NCBI GenBank assembly: GCA_024653485.1
Contig: JANLFY010000002.1
Span: forward strand, 124,001 to 188,000
Length of the DNA: 64,000 nucleotides
Origin: Bacillota bacterium
Lineage (GTDB): Bacteria > Bacillota > SHA-98 > UBA4971
Reading direction: 5' to 3'
Shown here piece by piece: positions 25,610-34,669 of the stretch (position 1 is its first letter; each line of letters opens with the position of its first letter). The translations under genes and the position numbers were made by a program. The notes below the pieces were generated by a model, which worked only from the letters and a program-made list of their open reading frames with translations, was not told where the DNA came from and searched no databases.

Positions 25610-26662
25610 ATGGTCGCTGCCGTCTTCTATGGGCCGGGGGACATCCGAATAGAGACAGTTCCAACGCCCCAGGTGGGTCCAGGCGACGTGCTCGTCCGGG
25701 TGAGGGTCGCTGCCATCTGCGGCACAGACCTGCGGATATTCGCGTCCGGCTTCACCAAACCAGACGCCGGCGCTTCGGGGAAGGGTCGCATACTCGGACA
25801 CGAGCTTGCGGGCGATGTTGAAGAGGTCGGCGAAGGAGTGACGGGCTTCAGTCGTGGGGACAGAGTCACGGTTGCACCCAACATCGGGTGCGGGACGTGC
25901 CCTGAGTGCGTTCGAGGGCTCGGCCATCTCTGCGCCGATTACAAGGCGATAGGCGTATCCCTGGACGGAGGATTCGCGGAGTACGTGTTGTTTCCGCGGG
26001 AGGCTGTGGCAAACGGGAACGTCTGCAAGATACCCGAGAGCGTTTCGTATGAAGAGGCCGCCGTGAACGAGGCGCTTGCCTGCTGTTACAACGGCTTTCA
26101 AGCGTGCCGAACTCAGCCGGGGGACACGGTCGTCGTCATCGGAGCGGGGCCGATCGGAGCGTTGCACGTGCTTCTATCGAAGCTTGCCGGTGCTCGAGAG
26201 GTGATCGTGAGCGATGTGGTCGAAGACCGCCTGGCGAGCATGGAGTCGCTCGGCGCTGACCTGACAGTGAATGCGGGGAAGCGCGATCTCGCGCAAGCAG
26301 TGAAGGACAGGACCAGAGGTCGGGGGGCTGATGTCGTGATCGTGGCGTGTTCCTCCGCCGAAGCTCAGCAACAAGCGTTGGAGCTGGCTGCGGTCGAAGG
26401 CCGTGTGAATTTCTTCGGGGGACTTCCAAGGGGTAAGGAGAACGTGGTCTTGAACACCAACCTCATACACTACAAGCAGCTCTTGGTGACGGGGACCACG
26501 CGGTCCAGCATCCATCAGTTCCGCAAGACCCTTGAGATCCTGGCATCAGGCAGGCTCGATATCAAGCCGGTGATCACCGGGCGAATCGGTTTGAGAGAGA
26601 TTGCGGCAGCGCTCAGCGGAACCCGAGATGGGAAGCGTCTCAAGACGGTAGTGGTTCCGTAG
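25610..26662 (+). CDS. Zinc-dependent alcohol/polyol dehydrogenase
   Basis: A 350-residue medium-chain dehydrogenase with catalytic zinc residues in AAICGTDLR and LGHELAG, a structural zinc lobe CGTCPECVRGLGHLC, and the cofactor motif GAGPIGALHV. The sorbitol/threonine dehydrogenase branch is most similar. It would oxidise a sugar alcohol or reduce a keto sugar with NAD. The ATG at 25610 follows AGAGGAG; an upstream ATG at 25589 would add seven residues. It lies 24 bases after the epimerase. Confidence 0.9.
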   Translation: MVAAVFYGPGDIRIETVPTPQVGPGDVLVRVRVAAICGTDLRIFASGFTKPDAGASGKGRILGHELAGDVEEVGEGVTGFSRGDRVTVAPNIGCGTCPECVRGLGHLCADYKAIGVSLDGGFAEYVLFPREAVANGNVCKIPESVSYEEAAVNEALACCYNGFQACRTQPGDTVVVIGAGPIGALHVLLSKLAGAREVIVSDVVEDRLASMESLGADLTVNAGKRDLAQAVKDRTRGRGADVVIVACSSAEAQQQALELAAVEGRVNFFGGLPRGKENVVLNTNLIHYKQLLVTGTTRSSIHQFRKTLEILASGRLDIKPVITGRIGLREIAAALSGTRDGKRLKTVVVP

Positions 26663-26775
26663 GGGTTGTGCGTCTGCTGACCGGCAACTAGTTGCAGTTG
26701 GTCGTGGCTCAAGGTTGGATCGGTGTGGGACGAGGGGCACAAGGAGGCCAAGATTGAGGGGGAGGAGGAGACGCA

Positions 26776-28257
26776 TTGATTCGCCTTGGATTGCTGACGT
26801 TCTCGGATGGTAGGCCCAAAGTCCATGAGGAGATGCTCCCGATCAACCTAGATTTCCAGAATCGCCTGGTCAACGCCTTGGAAGGCACCGGTGAGATCCA
26901 GGTCGTAACCGGGCAGGACATAGTCCATACTGCCAAGCAAGCCAAAGCGGAAGCGGAGAGATTGACCCAGGCGGGCGTTGACGCAGTCATCCTTCACTTC
27001 GCGGTGTGGTGTTTCCCCCACCTCGCGACGATCGCCGCCAACAACTGTCGCGGACCGTTCCTTCTCTTGTCCAATCTCAACCCCAATTACCCAGGGCTCA
27101 TAGCCATGCTTGCGAGCGCGGGGTGTCTGGATCAGATCGGGGTACGCCACCGAAGGGTCTGGGGCTCTGCTTCTGACCCGAAGGTGATCAACAAGGTGCT
27201 GCAGTTCGGTCGAGCCGCCCACGCGGTCAATCGGCTGAGGGGTCAGACATGCGGACTTCTCGGCGGTAGGAGCATGGGAATGTACATCGGCGCCGCGGAT
27301 CCGCGTCAGTGGCAGGCCGAGTTCGGCGTGGACTTGGAACATGTGGACCAATCGGAAATAGTCCGCATCGCGGCGGAGATACCCGATGTGAAGGTCAATG
27401 ACGCCGTGCAGTGGCTCAAGCGGAGAGTCGGGCGGATCGTTTGGGACGACAAGGGCTTGACCGAGGAGAAGCTGAGGACGCAGGTGCGTGCATATTACGC
27501 CACAAAGGAAATCGTGCGCGAGAAGGACATCGACTTCGTCGCGATCAAATGCCAGCCGGAGCTCAGCGATCACATGGTTACGCAGTGTCTGTCCCAGGCC
27601 TTCCTCAACGACATGTACGACATGGACGGCCCCAAGGAGCCCATGGTGTGCGCCTGCGAAGCGGACCTCGACGGCGCCCTCACGATGCAGATCCTGAAGC
27701 TCATAACCGGGCAGCCTGTCTTGTTCTATGATCTCAGACACTACGATCCGGTGGACGATACGTTCGTGTTCAGCAACTGCGGAGCGATGGCCACCTTCTA
27801 CGCTGCGAGATCGAGCGTTCCCGAAGAAAACCTCGAGCGAGTCACCTTCTACCCGCAGACCCCGTTCTACTACGCGGGCGGAGGCGCGGCGGTGCAGTTC
27901 ATGGCGGCGAGTGGCAGAGCCACGTTCGCGCGGCTTGCGAGACGCGATGGCAAGTACTGGATGGTCATCTTCACCGGAGAGTTCGTCGAGCGTCCGCCCG
28001 AGAAACTGAGAGAGACGTCTCCTGAGTGGCCGCAGGCCTTCGTCAAGCTCGACGTGCCTGCGGAGGCTCTCATCGAGAAGCTGGGCTCGAACCATGTTCA
28101 CACCGTTCCGGGGGACCACGTGGACTGCCTTCTCGAAGTGTGTTCGATGCTGGGAGTCAGAGCCGAGGTGCTTGGCTCGCCACGAGAGGCTACATGTCTT
28201 CAAGGACCAGGAAGTCAAGGGAGCCGAATCTGCGATGAAGGAGGAACGAGGACATGA
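26776..28257 (+). CDS. L-fucose/L-arabinose isomerase family protein
   Basis: The 493-residue protein has the layout of the FucI/AraA-like fold: an N-terminal domain with GVDAVILHFAVWCFP, a middle domain with CGLLGGRSMGMYIGA, and a C-terminal domain containing AIKCQPEL and CACEADLDGALTMQIL, which carry the acidic metal ligands (Glu and Asp) of the family. Such enzymes interconvert aldoses and ketoses with manganese. The TTG start at 26776 follows GGGGGAGGAGGAG. The last four bases overlap the start of the ABC binding-protein gene, tying metabolism to transport. The last 25 residues look poorly conserved. Confidence 0.85.
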   Translation: MIRLGLLTFSDGRPKVHEEMLPINLDFQNRLVNALEGTGEIQVVTGQDIVHTAKQAKAEAERLTQAGVDAVILHFAVWCFPHLATIAANNCRGPFLLLSNLNPNYPGLIAMLASAGCLDQIGVRHRRVWGSASDPKVINKVLQFGRAAHAVNRLRGQTCGLLGGRSMGMYIGAADPRQWQAEFGVDLEHVDQSEIVRIAAEIPDVKVNDAVQWLKRRVGRIVWDDKGLTEEKLRTQVRAYYATKEIVREKDIDFVAIKCQPELSDHMVTQCLSQAFLNDMYDMDGPKEPMVCACEADLDGALTMQILKLITGQPVLFYDLRHYDPVDDTFVFSNCGAMATFYAARSSVPEENLERVTFYPQTPFYYAGGGAAVQFMAASGRATFARLARRDGKYWMVIFTGEFVERPPEKLRETSPEWPQAFVKLDVPAEALIEKLGSNHVHTVPGDHVDCLLEVCSMLGVRAEVLGSPREATCLQGPGSQGSRICDEGGTRT

Positions 28258-29531
28258 AGAGACGTCTTGTGTGGTACGGTGCATTGGTGCTGGTAGCGAC
28301 GGTGTTGCTCTCTGTCGGCGGTGACCTGGCGGCACTGTCGGACGCCCAGGCTGCGGCGCCTGCGAAGATCAGAATAGGTGTGATCTACAGTCTTACGGGC
28401 ACGGGCGCTCCCACAGGCACGACGCAGCTGGACGGGGCCTTGTTGGCCATCAAGGAGGTCAATAAGCAGGGCGGGCTCTCGGTCGGAGGCGCCAAGCTCC
28501 AGGTGGAGGCGGTCGTGCGTGACGACGAAACCAAGGCTGACGTGGGGATCAGAAGGTACCGGGAACTCCTCGCGGACGGAATCAATGTGTTCGTTTCAGG
28601 CACATTCGCCGACATAAGCACTGCCTTGAATCAGCAGGCGAAGACAGGCGACAGCTTCGTCATGGTTACCAATGGTATCGAAGAGAAGGTATTTCGCAAA
28701 GACCAGAAGGCTCCCTATTTCCTCTCGTCTCTCGGGGCCGTGGACGCGATCGGCAGAATCTGTGCTGACTATGTGGCCAAGACTTACAAGCCGAAGCGCG
28801 TGATCCTGTGCCTCCCGGACTACGCGTACGGCCACGGCGCGCACACGGGAGCCACGCAGGTGTTCGGGAGCAGGTATCCCGACATCAAGGTCGACACTGT
28901 CTGGACGCCTGTTGGAACACCTGACTTCACTTCATACATCATCAAGATCATTGAGGCCAAGCCCGATGTCGTCATGATGGGCCAATGGGGCACAGACGCC
29001 ATCCAGATCGTGAAGCAAGCTTATGAGCTCGGACTGGCCAAACACACCCGCGTGTTCTTCAACTCACTCAACGCCAGCCTTACGCTGGGGATGCCGCCCG
29101 AGGCCCTTGACGGGGTCACGATCGGGGTATGGCTTTACCACGATCTGAGCGCGTTCAAAGACAAGGACCCCGCCACCGTGAAGGCGGTTGAGGAGCTCAA
29201 CGCGGCCTGGAGGGCCGAGTACGGCGCAGCTCCTGATGTGATGGCTGTGTACGCGTACATAGGTATGAAGGAGACGCTCCGAGCGATCAGTCTCGCAGGA
29301 TCGACCGAGCCGGCGAAGATGTACAAGGCCCTCATGGACAATCCCCAGTTCATGAGCGTGAAAGGTCCCGCGTACTGGCGCGTCGACGGAAGGCCGTTCT
29401 ACACGTACGCGAAGTTCATCGCCACGGGCAAGGGCGCATCTCAAAGGGCTGACAAGTGGGATTGGTGCAGCGTCTTCGATGCATACAGGGGTGAGGAATT
29501 GGCCCTGCCTCTGAAGGACATGGGCTACTGA
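28254..29531 (+). CDS. Liv-type ABC substrate-binding protein
   Basis: A 425-residue exported binding protein of the branched-chain amino-acid (Peripla_BP_6) class. A signal peptide covers about residues 1-34 and the mature part opens with KIRIGVIYSLTGTGAPTG. It would deliver substrate to the permease/ATPase set encoded directly after. Family members in carbohydrate operons bind other ligands, including aromatic and sugar-derived compounds, so an amino acid is not assured. The ATG overlaps the stop of the preceding isomerase gene. Confidence 0.9.
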   Translation: MKRRLVWYGALVLVATVLLSVGGDLAALSDAQAAAPAKIRIGVIYSLTGTGAPTGTTQLDGALLAIKEVNKQGGLSVGGAKLQVEAVVRDDETKADVGIRRYRELLADGINVFVSGTFADISTALNQQAKTGDSFVMVTNGIEEKVFRKDQKAPYFLSSLGAVDAIGRICADYVAKTYKPKRVILCLPDYAYGHGAHTGATQVFGSRYPDIKVDTVWTPVGTPDFTSYIIKIIEAKPDVVMMGQWGTDAIQIVKQAYELGLAKHTRVFFNSLNASLTLGMPPEALDGVTIGVWLYHDLSAFKDKDPATVKAVEELNAAWRAEYGAAPDVMAVYAYIGMKETLRAISLAGSTEPAKMYKALMDNPQFMSVKGPAYWRVDGRPFYTYAKFIATGKGASQRADKWDWCSVFDAYRGEELALPLKDMGY

Positions 29532-29579
29532 GTAAGCTCGCGCACCGAGCACAGCCCGGCGGGGAAGAGGGGCGATCGC

Positions 29580-30383
29580 GTGGCAAACGTTTTGACGACT
29601 GATGGGCTGAGCAAGCGTTTCGGAGGGCTTGTGGCTGTCAACGGCTTGGATTTTCACGCCGAAGACAGGGAGACGGTGGGGATCATCGGACCGAACGGCT
29701 CCGGCAAGACCACCTTCTTCAACCTCCTCACCGGGATGTTCAGACCGAGCGCGGGTCGGATCACGTTCATGAATAGGGACGTCACCGGGGCGCGGCCGGA
29801 ACAGAGGGTGTCAGCTGGCATGGTGAGGACTTTCCAGCTGGTATCGGTGTTCAACTCCCTTCGTGTCTGGGAGAACTTGGTCCTCAGTGTGACGCGGTTC
29901 GGTGGGGCCCGCTGTTCTCCAGGGAGGTTCATGACGTCGCCCGCGGATGATGACGCGATCCGAAGACGCTGCGATGACGCCCTGAGGCTTGTGGGACTAC
30001 ATGAGAAGTCAGACTACATGACTTCAGAGCTATCCTATGGAGACAAAAGGCTCCTGGAAATCGCGATCGCCCTCTCTCTCCGACCGAGGTTGCTTCTTCT
30101 TGATGAGCCGTTGTCGGGGCTTGGCGACGTTGAGATAGTCGATGTGTTGAACCTGCTCCGCAAGGTCAAGAGCGAAGTGACCATGGTCATTATAGAGCAC
30201 AAGGTGTCAACGGTGATCGACTTGGTGGACCGGCTCTGCGTCATGAATGAAGGGAGAATCGTGTCCGAGGGCGAGCCCCTCAAGGTGCTCCGCGATCCAG
30301 CCGTGCAGAAGTGCTATTGGGGGAAGACGGACACACCTGAGTCTGCAGCCCGCGAGGCGCCTGCGAGTGTAGTCGAGAGTTGA
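29580..30383 (+). CDS. livG: Liv-type ABC transporter ATPase (LivG-like)
   Basis: A 267-residue ATPase with Walker A GPNGSGKTT, the LivG-type signature LSYGDKRLLEIA, Walker B LLLLDEPLSGL, and the switch His in IIEHKV. It energises the importer encoded by 28254-33060. The GTG start at 29580 follows GGGGAAGAGGGG. Confidence 0.92.
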   Translation: MANVLTTDGLSKRFGGLVAVNGLDFHAEDRETVGIIGPNGSGKTTFFNLLTGMFRPSAGRITFMNRDVTGARPEQRVSAGMVRTFQLVSVFNSLRVWENLVLSVTRFGGARCSPGRFMTSPADDDAIRRRCDDALRLVGLHEKSDYMTSELSYGDKRLLEIAIALSLRPRLLLLDEPLSGLGDVEIVDVLNLLRKVKSEVTMVIIEHKVSTVIDLVDRLCVMNEGRIVSEGEPLKVLRDPAVQKCYWGKTDTPESAAREAPASVVES

Positions 30384-30424
30384 CACTGCAGGCGTGCCTT
30401 ACGACGAAGGAGGTGACGCACCAA

Positions 30425-31114
30425 ATGCTAGAGATCGCGGGGATTGACGCAGCGTACGGTCACGCCGTGGTGCTTCACGACGTTTCGCTCGACCTGGAAG
30501 AGGGGCAGATGGCGTTCGTGATCGGCAGAAATGGCGCCGGTAAGACGACTCTTCTCAGGACGATCATGGGTCTTCTCAAGCCCCGGAAGGGTTCCATCCG
30601 CTATTTGGGCAGCGACGTGACAGGAGCCCTTCCCGAGGACCTCTATCGGAAGGGATTTCGGTACGTTCCCCAAGACAAGAGGGTCTTCGGCGACCTTACG
30701 GTCAGAGAGAACATCGAGATCGCTGCTTACTCCAGCCGCGAGCCTCTGCGGCTTGCCCTGGACAAAGTGATGAGCATCTATCCGAAGTTGGAGAAGTTCC
30801 TGGATATGAAGGCGGGCAAGTTGAGCGGCGGACAAAGGCAGATCCTCCTCGTGGGACAGGCTTTGGTCGGTGACCCGAAGCTGCTTCTGATCGACGAACC
30901 GACGCAGGGACTGGCGGCCGTGGTGGTGGACGACATCGCGAGGATTCTGACCGGCTTGAGGGGAAGGGTCTCCGCCATAGTCGTGGAGCAGAACCTTCCT
31001 CTGATGCGTCGGCTGGCGGACAAGGTCTTCGCCCTGAAAGAAGGCAAGATTTCCATGGCCCTGAGTGGCGAGGCGGACATAGCTGGCACGCAATCGTTCG
31101 ACCAGTTCATGTAG
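30425..31114 (+). CDS. livF: Liv-type ABC transporter ATPase (LivF-like)
   Basis: The second ATPase of the importer (229 residues), with Walker A GRNGAGKTT, signature LSGGQRQILLVGQAL, Walker B LLIDEPTQGLA, and VVEQN in the H-loop, as usual for LivF. The ATG at 30425 is preceded by GGAGGTG at 30408-30414; an in-frame upstream TTG at 30380 overlapping the LivG stop would add 15 residues. Confidence 0.92.
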   Translation: MLEIAGIDAAYGHAVVLHDVSLDLEEGQMAFVIGRNGAGKTTLLRTIMGLLKPRKGSIRYLGSDVTGALPEDLYRKGFRYVPQDKRVFGDLTVRENIEIAAYSSREPLRLALDKVMSIYPKLEKFLDMKAGKLSGGQRQILLVGQALVGDPKLLLIDEPTQGLAAVVVDDIARILTGLRGRVSAIVVEQNLPLMRRLADKVFALKEGKISMALSGEADIAGTQSFDQFM

Positions 31115-31150
31115 GACGAGACGTCCACATCCACAGAGGATTGCTCGGCA

Positions 31151-32230
31151 ATGGGGGAGTCATCCTTGAGACCTGCAAAGAAGGAGACAGTGAACGGGCG
31201 TGCCTTCCCAAGCACGGGCGGTGTTGCCGGGAAACCTGCGGGGCGACAGGCGGAAAGGCCGGGCAGCCGGGATGTGCTCGAATTCCTGATCATTGGCGGC
31301 TGCTTCGTCGCGCTCGCTCCTCTCTTGCGCGCGCACCGAGTCACGGACTTTATGATCTTTTGTATCTTCACCCTGTCCTTCGACCTGTTGTACGGATACA
31401 TGGGTAGACTCTCTTTCGGACACCTGCTCTTCCTTGGCGCAGGTGCGTACGGTGCCGGGCTTTTCCTCAGGCACGTCACCTCGAATCCTCTTCTTGCAAT
31501 ACTCCTGGGGATGAGCGTTGCGTGCCTGCTCGCAATGATCGTGGGACTCGTCACGGTGCGCGCCACGGGGGCGTGCTTCGCCCTCATCAACCTTGCCTTC
31601 AACCAGACCGGCTGGTTCCTCGTGATGTCCCCACTACGGAAGGTGACAGGCGGCCAGGACGGGTTCGGGGTCGAAGCGGCGCGTCTCGGCTGGATCGATT
31701 TCGGCGACGCAGCCTTCCGGTTCTGGTTCGTCCTTGTGATTTTGCTCTTGATGTTCTTCCTGCTCAAGCGGCTTATGAGGTCTCCATACGGAATCTTGGT
31801 GCGTTCGATCAAGGAAGACGAAACGCGTGTGAGGTTCCTCGGATACAACACCTACCTATACAAGTGGATCACTTTCGTGATCTCCGCGTCCGTGGCTGGC
31901 CTTTCCGGCGCCTTGACCGCCCTGAACTATGGCTATGTGAACCCGAACACGATGGACGTGCACAAGAACGTCGGCGCCGTGTTCGCATGTCTCATAGGCG
32001 GCGCGGGCCATCTATACGGAGCGCTCGTGGGCGGCGTCGTCTACATGATCATCAGCAACTTCCTGCCCGTATACATCCGACGGTGGGAGATGTTTCTGGG
32101 AGCGGCATTGCTGGTTGTGGTGTTCCGGTTCAGAAGGGGGATCTGGGGGAGCCTAGAACCATGTCTGTCACGGGCAGCCGCCGGTGGAAGACTTCGCACC
32201 CCTCCCGATAAGGGGGCCCTTGTGAAATGA
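31151..32230 (+). CDS. livM: Liv-type ABC permease (LivM-like)
   Basis: A 359-residue permease of the BPD_transp_2 family. A charged cytoplasmic N-terminal tail (about 1-40) precedes 8-9 membrane spans. The family loop GYMGRLSFGHLLFLGAGAYG and the C-terminal GGAGHLYGALVGG are present. Its end overlaps the start of the LivH-like gene (ATGA). In the usual liv order LivH and LivM precede the ATPases; here they follow. Confidence 0.9.
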   Translation: MGESSLRPAKKETVNGRAFPSTGGVAGKPAGRQAERPGSRDVLEFLIIGGCFVALAPLLRAHRVTDFMIFCIFTLSFDLLYGYMGRLSFGHLLFLGAGAYGAGLFLRHVTSNPLLAILLGMSVACLLAMIVGLVTVRATGACFALINLAFNQTGWFLVMSPLRKVTGGQDGFGVEAARLGWIDFGDAAFRFWFVLVILLLMFFLLKRLMRSPYGILVRSIKEDETRVRFLGYNTYLYKWITFVISASVAGLSGALTALNYGYVNPNTMDVHKNVGAVFACLIGGAGHLYGALVGGVVYMIISNFLPVYIRRWEMFLGAALLVVVFRFRRGIWGSLEPCLSRAAAGGRLRTPPDKGALVK

Positions 32231-33060
32231 TCTACACGCTCATGTATGGGTTGACGATCGGCGCAATACTGTACTTCATTTCCGTCGGCCTTTCTCTCAC
32301 GTTCGGCACCATGAGGGTGACGAACTTCGCCCACACGATCACCTACACCATAGGCGTGTACCTTCTCATTGCCCTCGTTCAGCAGGCGAAGGTGTCGTAC
32401 CTCTGGGCGGCGGTGCTCTCGGTTCTTGCGGTCGTGCCGCTGGGTTACTTGATCGAGCGCTTCATCATCCGCCGGCTCTACGGGGAATCGCTGGACTATA
32501 CGTTCATCGCGACCTTCGCCGTCTCGCTCATAGGTGTGGACGTGGTCAAGTGGATGTGGGGTGTCCAGCCCAAGGCGCTCGGGGATCCGATAAGGAAATA
32601 CGTAGATCTGGTCGGTTTTCCCTTTCCGGTATACCGCCTCCTCATCGTGATCATCGCGATCTTGCTGTTCTTGGCCTTACAGATCTTGATGAAGAGAACG
32701 ATGGTCGGCAAGATCATCCTCGCGGCGCTCGAAGATCGGGAGAGAGTACGTTGCCTAGGCATAAAGCTTGATAAGTACTTCTCGTTTGCCTTCATCTTGG
32801 GCAGCGCGTTGGCGGCGCTCGGAGGAGTGCTGTATGCCCCGCTCACCTCGGTCCACCCGTACATGGGGACCACGATCTTGCTGCTGTGCTTCGCCGTAGT
32901 GATAGTAGGCGGTATGGGTAACCTCAAGGGGACGTTTCTAGCCGCATTCGCTCTCGGAATGGTCATAGCCGTCACGGCACGGTACTGGCCTCCTGGCGCG
33001 GAGACCATGGTTTTCGTGGTCATGGCGATCGTTCTGATGTTGCGCCCCATCGATGTGTGA
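32227..33060 (+). CDS. livH: Liv-type ABC permease (LivH-like)
   Basis: A 277-residue permease with about eight membrane spans. It has the family opening GLTIGAILYFISVGLSLTFG, MRVTNFAH, and the ATPase-contact region LAALEDRERVRCLGI, then VGGMGNLKGTF. It forms the heterodimeric channel with the LivM-like protein. It ends the RpiR-led gene run; the next 248 bases contain no gene. Confidence 0.92.
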   Translation: MIYTLMYGLTIGAILYFISVGLSLTFGTMRVTNFAHTITYTIGVYLLIALVQQAKVSYLWAAVLSVLAVVPLGYLIERFIIRRLYGESLDYTFIATFAVSLIGVDVVKWMWGVQPKALGDPIRKYVDLVGFPFPVYRLLIVIIAILLFLALQILMKRTMVGKIILAALEDRERVRCLGIKLDKYFSFAFILGSALAALGGVLYAPLTSVHPYMGTTILLLCFAVVIVGGMGNLKGTFLAAFALGMVIAVTARYWPPGAETMVFVVMAIVLMLRPIDV

Positions 33061-33308
33061 CCCTCTCGGGAGGAACGGAGGCGAAACGAGAGCGCTGGAA
33101 GCACGGTGAAAAACCTCGATGGCGGCGTATGGCCTTGGGATCACAGCCAAGTGACGAAAGGGGGGGTGAGGGAAGAACGCGTTGGAAACACGGGAGGACA
33201 TAAGGCTTGAGCAGGATGGAACGACGCACTGCGCTCCTTTGTTGGTCGGAAGAAGTCAGCTTGTCGAGAAGGATCCCAGACAACAGAGGATAAAGGGGGA
33301 GTCAGGAA

Positions 33309-34442
33309 ATGTCACGCCTGAAGAAGATTGTGTGGCTCCTGGTAACGGTTCTGCTCGGGTCTCTCGTGTTTGCGTGGGCGGCTCCTGCAGCGGAGCTTCC
33401 GAAGAAGATCGTGGTTGGCTGGACGCCACCCGACATAACCGGCGTGTTCAAGACGGCCACGGATTACTTCGAGAAGGCCGCTGCGGACGCAAGGAAACAT
33501 GGAATCAACGTGGAAATCATCGCACAAGCTCCCGCAAGCCACACTGCATTCGCCGACCAAGTATCCATCATCGAAGACTTCATCCAGAGACGTGTCAACG
33601 TGATCGCCATCTCGCCGATAGAAGTGGAGGTCATCAAGCCGGCTGTCAAGGAAGCGAACAAAGCCGGGATACCCGTGATAATCGTGAACCTCCTCGAACC
33701 TATTGAAGGAATAGACGTGGCGTCATACATAGGATTCGATAACACGGTGGCCGGCATGATATCCGGATACGCCGTTCTGGACTACTTCGGCGGCCCAGGG
33801 GTCTTGGGAACCGGGAGAAAGGTAGACGTAAAGCCCGGCACCTATCTCGATCTGAAGTGGTGGCAGGATCTGTACGCGACGGTCACAGCCCAGGAGAAGG
33901 CCGCTATACAGGCTCGCGGCGCTATAATCGAGGGCATAGCGGGAGGCTTCTTCTCGGTCGCGAGGCTAAAGGGCTTCCACAGCGTAGTGGACGCGTATCC
34001 TGGGATCAAGATCGTGGGAACGCTTCCCGCCGATTGGAACCGCGAGAAGGGAATACGGGCTGCTGAGGACTTCCTGTCCTCCAATCCGCCAGGGACCCTG
34101 AATTTCATATGGGCCGCTTCCAACGAAATGGGCCTCGGCGCGATGCTGGCGGTCGAGGCGGCGGGCAGACAGAAGGAGGTCAAAGTCTTCACCAACGACG
34201 GCACTCCGGAGTCTGTCGACAGAATCCGCGAGGAGAGGCTCATCGCTGAGACCTGGCACGGCTTCCCCGAGTGGGGCTGGTACGGAACGAAATTCGCCGT
34301 GATGCTCGCGCTTGGCCAGGAAGTGCCGAAGATATTCGACATCAGGCCCAGAACCGAGTACAAGAACAACGCGGATGACTTCTATCCCGTTCCCAAGCTA
34401 GAGCCGATCGACTGGGAGGCCATCAAGGCGAAGGCCAAGTAA
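33309..34442 (+). CDS. Ribose-type sugar ABC substrate-binding protein
   Basis: A 377-residue exported binding protein of the Peripla_BP_4 class, with a signal peptide (about 1-28) and the repeated alpha/beta core typical of RbsB-like proteins (ISIIEDFIQRRVNVIAISP, then FTNDGTPESVDRI). It should bind a monosaccharide or polyol such as inositol. The ATG at 33309 follows GGGGGAGTCAGGAA. A long inverted repeat lies between it and the ATPase gene, which should favour higher expression of the binding protein. Confidence 0.9.
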   Translation: MSRLKKIVWLLVTVLLGSLVFAWAAPAAELPKKIVVGWTPPDITGVFKTATDYFEKAAADARKHGINVEIIAQAPASHTAFADQVSIIEDFIQRRVNVIAISPIEVEVIKPAVKEANKAGIPVIIVNLLEPIEGIDVASYIGFDNTVAGMISGYAVLDYFGGPGVLGTGRKVDVKPGTYLDLKWWQDLYATVTAQEKAAIQARGAIIEGIAGGFFSVARLKGFHSVVDAYPGIKIVGTLPADWNREKGIRAAEDFLSSNPPGTLNFIWAASNEMGLGAMLAVEAAGRQKEVKVFTNDGTPESVDRIREERLIAETWHGFPEWGWYGTKFAVMLALGQEVPKIFDIRPRTEYKNNADDFYPVPKLEPIDWEAIKAKAK

Positions 34443-34548
34443 GGCGAGGCGCCGGCGGTCTCCGGTTGCCAGCCTCCGGCTGCCGGGAGGCTCGTGACAG
34501 GGAGCGACGCCCTCAGACGCGGGTGACGACTTGCATGGCGTGGCAGCG

Positions 34549-34605
34549 CTCAAGCGTGGGAGGAGGGTTTGTCAGCGGATGCACAGCCGCCTTCCCACGC
34601 TTGAG
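34549..34605. repeat. Long inverted repeat after binding-protein gene
   Basis: CTCAAGCGTGGGA (34549-34561) and its exact reverse complement (34593-34605) form a 13-bp perfect stem around a 31-base loop. In ABC operons such stems between the binding-protein and ATPase genes act as 3' stabilisers or partial terminators. Confidence 0.65.
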
Positions 34606-34669
34606 ATTGCGGAATCCGTCTTCATCTCGCCCTCGAGTGCTTGAGGAGGTCCAGAGGAGGGACCAGGAC

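Noticed and set aside
26848-28335. 495-codon minus-strand open frame opposite the fucose-isomerase-like gene
   Set aside because: Shadow of the real plus-strand gene in GC-rich DNA; no motifs.
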